Assembly (NCBI GenBank): GCA_017547685.1
Contig: JAFYPD010000034.1
Span: forward strand, 1 to 42,469
Direction: 5' to 3'
Origin: Peptococcaceae bacterium
GTDB lineage: Bacteria > Bacillota > Peptococcia > Peptococcales > Peptococcaceae
Length of the DNA stretch: 42,469 nucleotides
Position numbers and translations under genes: made by a program. The stretch's first letter is position 1, and each line of letters opens with the position of its first letter. Shown piece after piece: positions 40,564 to 42,469 of the stretch. The notes under the pieces were generated by a model. That model saw nothing but the letters and a program-made list of their open reading frames with translations. It had not been told where the DNA came from and searched no databases.

Positions 40564-42469
40564 TCAGATTTTGAATAATAAATCACCATACGTCGGGAAC
40601 GGCCAGTACGCCTCGCCCACCAGGGTTTCCAGTTCGTCGGCTACGGCACGCAGTTCCTGCATACCAGGGAAGATGTTGTTTTTGTAGTACTGTGCGCGGT
40701 CCTCGATGTTTTCCTCGTGGTCTCTAGTTGCCAGCACCACTGCATTCAATGCTTCTGTTTTCTTGTACAGAGAGCCAGCCAGCGCAGCCACTTTGCTGAT
40801 AATGCTTTCCTGCATAGAGCAGTCGGCATCCGGCACAACGGCTTTTACCGAAGCTGCTGTCGCGCTCATATCTTTCAGATAGGCAGATACGGCCGGAATA
40901 ATTTCTTTTTTGGACATTTCCAACATGGTTAATGCCTCAATGTGCAGCACTTTACAGTAGTTATCCAGCAGGATTTCACAGCGGGAATGCACTTCCTCAG
41001 CCGTGTAAATCCCATGTCTGGTAAACAGCGCAATATTTTTTTCATCTACCAGATGGGGAATGGCATCGGCCGTATTCTTCAGGTTCAGCAGGCCTCTGCT
41101 TTCGGCTTCCCGCACCCATTCGTCAGAATAGTTGTTGCCGTTAAAGATAATCCGTTTATGTTTTTTCATGATATCGCGGATGATTTCTTTTGCTTTTGCC
41201 GTTACATCTTCTGCGCCTTCCAGCTGATCGGCAATATAACCGATGGCATCGGCAGCAATGGTATTCATCACCGTGTTGGTATCGGAAATAGAAGAGGCCG
41301 AGCCCAGCATACGGAATTCAAATTTATTCCCGGTAAAGGCAAACGGCGAGGTGCGGTTGCGGTCGCTGGTATCTTTCTGGAAGCTTGGCACGGCAGCAAT
41401 CCCGGTTTCCATCTGCTGACGGGTAACAGGCACATATTCAATGCCGTTTTCGTAAGATTCCAGAATATCGCTCAGTTCTTCCCCCAGGAACATGGAAATA
41501 ATGGCCGGCGGTGCTTCGTTGGCACCTAAACGATGGTCATTACCGGCAGTCGCAACCGATACGCGCAGTAAATCCTGATATTCGTCTACCGCTTTCACAA
41601 TTGCCACCAGAAACAGCAGAAACTGAATATTCTCTTCCGGCTTTTTGCCCGGGCGCAGCAGGTTTTCCCCTGTATTGGTGGACATAGACCAGTTATTATG
41701 TTTCCCGGAGCCATTTACCCCGGCAAATGGTTTTTCGTGCAGCAGGCAGGATAAATCGTGCCGGCGGGCCACATCTTTCAGCGCTTCCATGGTCAGCTGG
41801 TTATGGTCGGTTGCTGTGTTGGTGCTGGAGAAGATTGGCGCCAGTTCATGCTGCGCCGGAGCCACTTCGTTATGCTCCGTTTTTGCCAGCACACCCAGTT
41901 TCCACAGTTCTTCATTCAGCTCTTCCATAAAAGCTGTGATTCTTGGCTTGATAGCGCCAAAGTAATGGTCTTCCAGCTCCTGCCCTTTTGGCGGTTTAGC
42001 ACCAAACAAGGTGCGGCCGGTAAACAGAATATCTTTTCGTTTGTAGGATAATGCGCGGTCAACCAGGAAATACTCCTGTTCCGGACCTACTGTTGTGGTA
42101 ACATGGGTAACATCAGTTTTGCCCAGAATGTTTAGCAGCCGTACTGCCTCTTTGTTAATCAGCTCCATAGAGCGCAGCAGCGGTGTTTTTTTGTCCAGCG
42201 CTTCACCGCTGTAAGACGCAAATACCGTTGGAATATACAAGGTATGGTTCTTGATGAAGGCGTAGGAAGTCGGATCCCATGCCGTGTATCCGCGCGCCTC
42301 GAACGTTGCCCGCAGACCGCCGGATGGAAAACTGGATGCATCCGATTCCCCTTTGATTAACTCTTTCCCGGAGAAGTCCATCATCACTTTTCCGCCCTGC
42401 ACCGGTGTGATAAAGCTGTCATGCTTTTCAGCGGTAATGCCTGTCATCGGCTGAAACCAGTGCGAAAAA
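40564..42469 (-). CDS. glnN: Glutamine synthetase type III, 5' end outside the window
   Basis: At least 635 residues; the frame continues past the window edge ([17 protein letters not shown] at the visible start), so about 60-90 N-terminal residues are missing. GSIII makes glutamine from glutamate, ammonia and ATP as a dodecamer. Seen: [44 protein letters not shown] (metal Glu), [38 protein letters not shown] (ammonium/nucleotide site), [20 protein letters not shown] and the long C-terminal helical region peculiar to type III (over 700 residues in total). Ends with TGA at 40564. Confidence 0.96.
   Translation of the reverse strand, partial: FSHWFQPMTGITAEKHDSFITPVQGGKVMMDFSGKELIKGESDASSFPSGGLRATFEARGYTAWDPTSYAFIKNHTLYIPTVFASYSGEALDKKTPLLRSMELINKEAVRLLNILGKTDVTHVTTTVGPEQEYFLVDRALSYKRKDILFTGRTLFGAKPPKGQELEDHYFGAIKPRITAFMEELNEELWKLGVLAKTEHNEVAPAQHELAPIFSSTNTATDHNQLTMEALKDVARRHDLSCLLHEKPFAGVNGSGKHNNWSMSTNTGENLLRPGKKPEENIQFLLFLVAIVKAVDEYQDLLRVSVATAGNDHRLGANEAPPAIISMFLGEELSDILESYENGIEYVPVTRQQMETGIAAVPSFQKDTSDRNRTSPFAFTGNKFEFRMLGSASSISDTNTVMNTIAADAIGYIADQLEGAEDVTAKAKEIIRDIMKKHKRIIFNGNNYSDEWVREAESRGLLNLKNTADAIPHLVDEKNIALFTRHGIYTAEEVHSRCEILLDNYCKVLHIEALTMLEMSKKEIIPAVSAYLKDMSATAASVKAVVPDADCSMQESIISKVAALAGSLYKKTEALNAVVLATRDHEENIEDRAQYYKNNIFPGMQELRAVADELETLVGEAYWPFPTYGDLLFKI

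Noticed and set aside
1-42469. Genome-wide reassignment of TAG
   Set aside because: TAG is the natural end of the radical SAM, ruvA, DUF2905 and 16111 lipoprotein genes, each at the expected family length.

Overview
The window looks like a chromosomal segment of a Gram-negative-type Firmicute of the Negativicutes, most likely the Acidaminococcaceae (Phascolarctobacterium/Acidaminococcus-like). That placement is an inference from gene content (ruvC-ruvA-ruvB-DUF2905 with queA nearby, type III glutamine synthetase, two cytoplasmic aryl-sulfotransferase-like proteins, a SAM-I riboswitch on metNIQ) and from strong Shine-Dalgarno sites, not from a database match. No rRNA, tRNA, CRISPR array or prophage was seen. 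Most genes lie on the minus strand up to about 22.6 kb; two ABC importer operons and a few other genes lie on the plus strand after that.

Layout. 1-275: end of an IS1182-like insertion sequence. 301-5876: aryl-sulfate sulfotransferase with its LysR-type neighbour, then a minus-strand operon of an AssT-like protein, a thioredoxin and an HD hydrolase. 6072-8241: purine salvage and GMP synthesis (hpt, guaA). 8420-14669: a membrane-anchored protein, an amidohydrolase remnant, a B12-binding-type radical SAM protein, an aminotransferase, an EAL phosphodiesterase and a Uma2-family protein. 14740-22588: queA and ruvCAB-DUF2905, separated by a cluster of small secreted, lipo- and membrane proteins, a likely 6S RNA gene and several repeated, highly structured intergenic elements. 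22896-25399: polar or basic amino acid ABC importer. 25484-30158: metallophosphoesterase, leuS, a DUF4085-like protein and an MntR-like regulator. 30427-33327: SAM riboswitch plus metNIQ. 33549-42469: diguanylate cyclase, YtcJ-like amidohydrolase, secreted NAGPA-type protein, AAA ATPase with a nuclease-like C-terminus, a small ACT-like protein and the end of glnN.

Things that stand out. (1) leuS carries an in-frame TAG where the family has Trp, with an intact frame on both sides. (2) A ~170-nt element occurs twice (15928-16103 plus; 19784-19952 minus): core sequences are conserved while the outer stem and an inner hairpin differ in sequence yet stay paired, as expected of a structured RNA or RNA-like mobile element. 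(3) A second repeat family sits directly after the stop codons of two unrelated genes. (4) A plus-strand hairpin with 6S RNA architecture, a -10 box and a terminator lies in the 1.6-kb gap after DUF2905. (5) The AssT-like/thioredoxin/HD operon encodes an AssT homologue lacking the usual Gln-His motif.

The two ABC systems, glnN, the aminotransferase and metNIQ point to an amino-acid-dependent lifestyle. The cyclase and the EAL protein imply c-di-GMP signalling. Start sites were chosen from Shine-Dalgarno position, so several genes are shorter than their maximal open frames.
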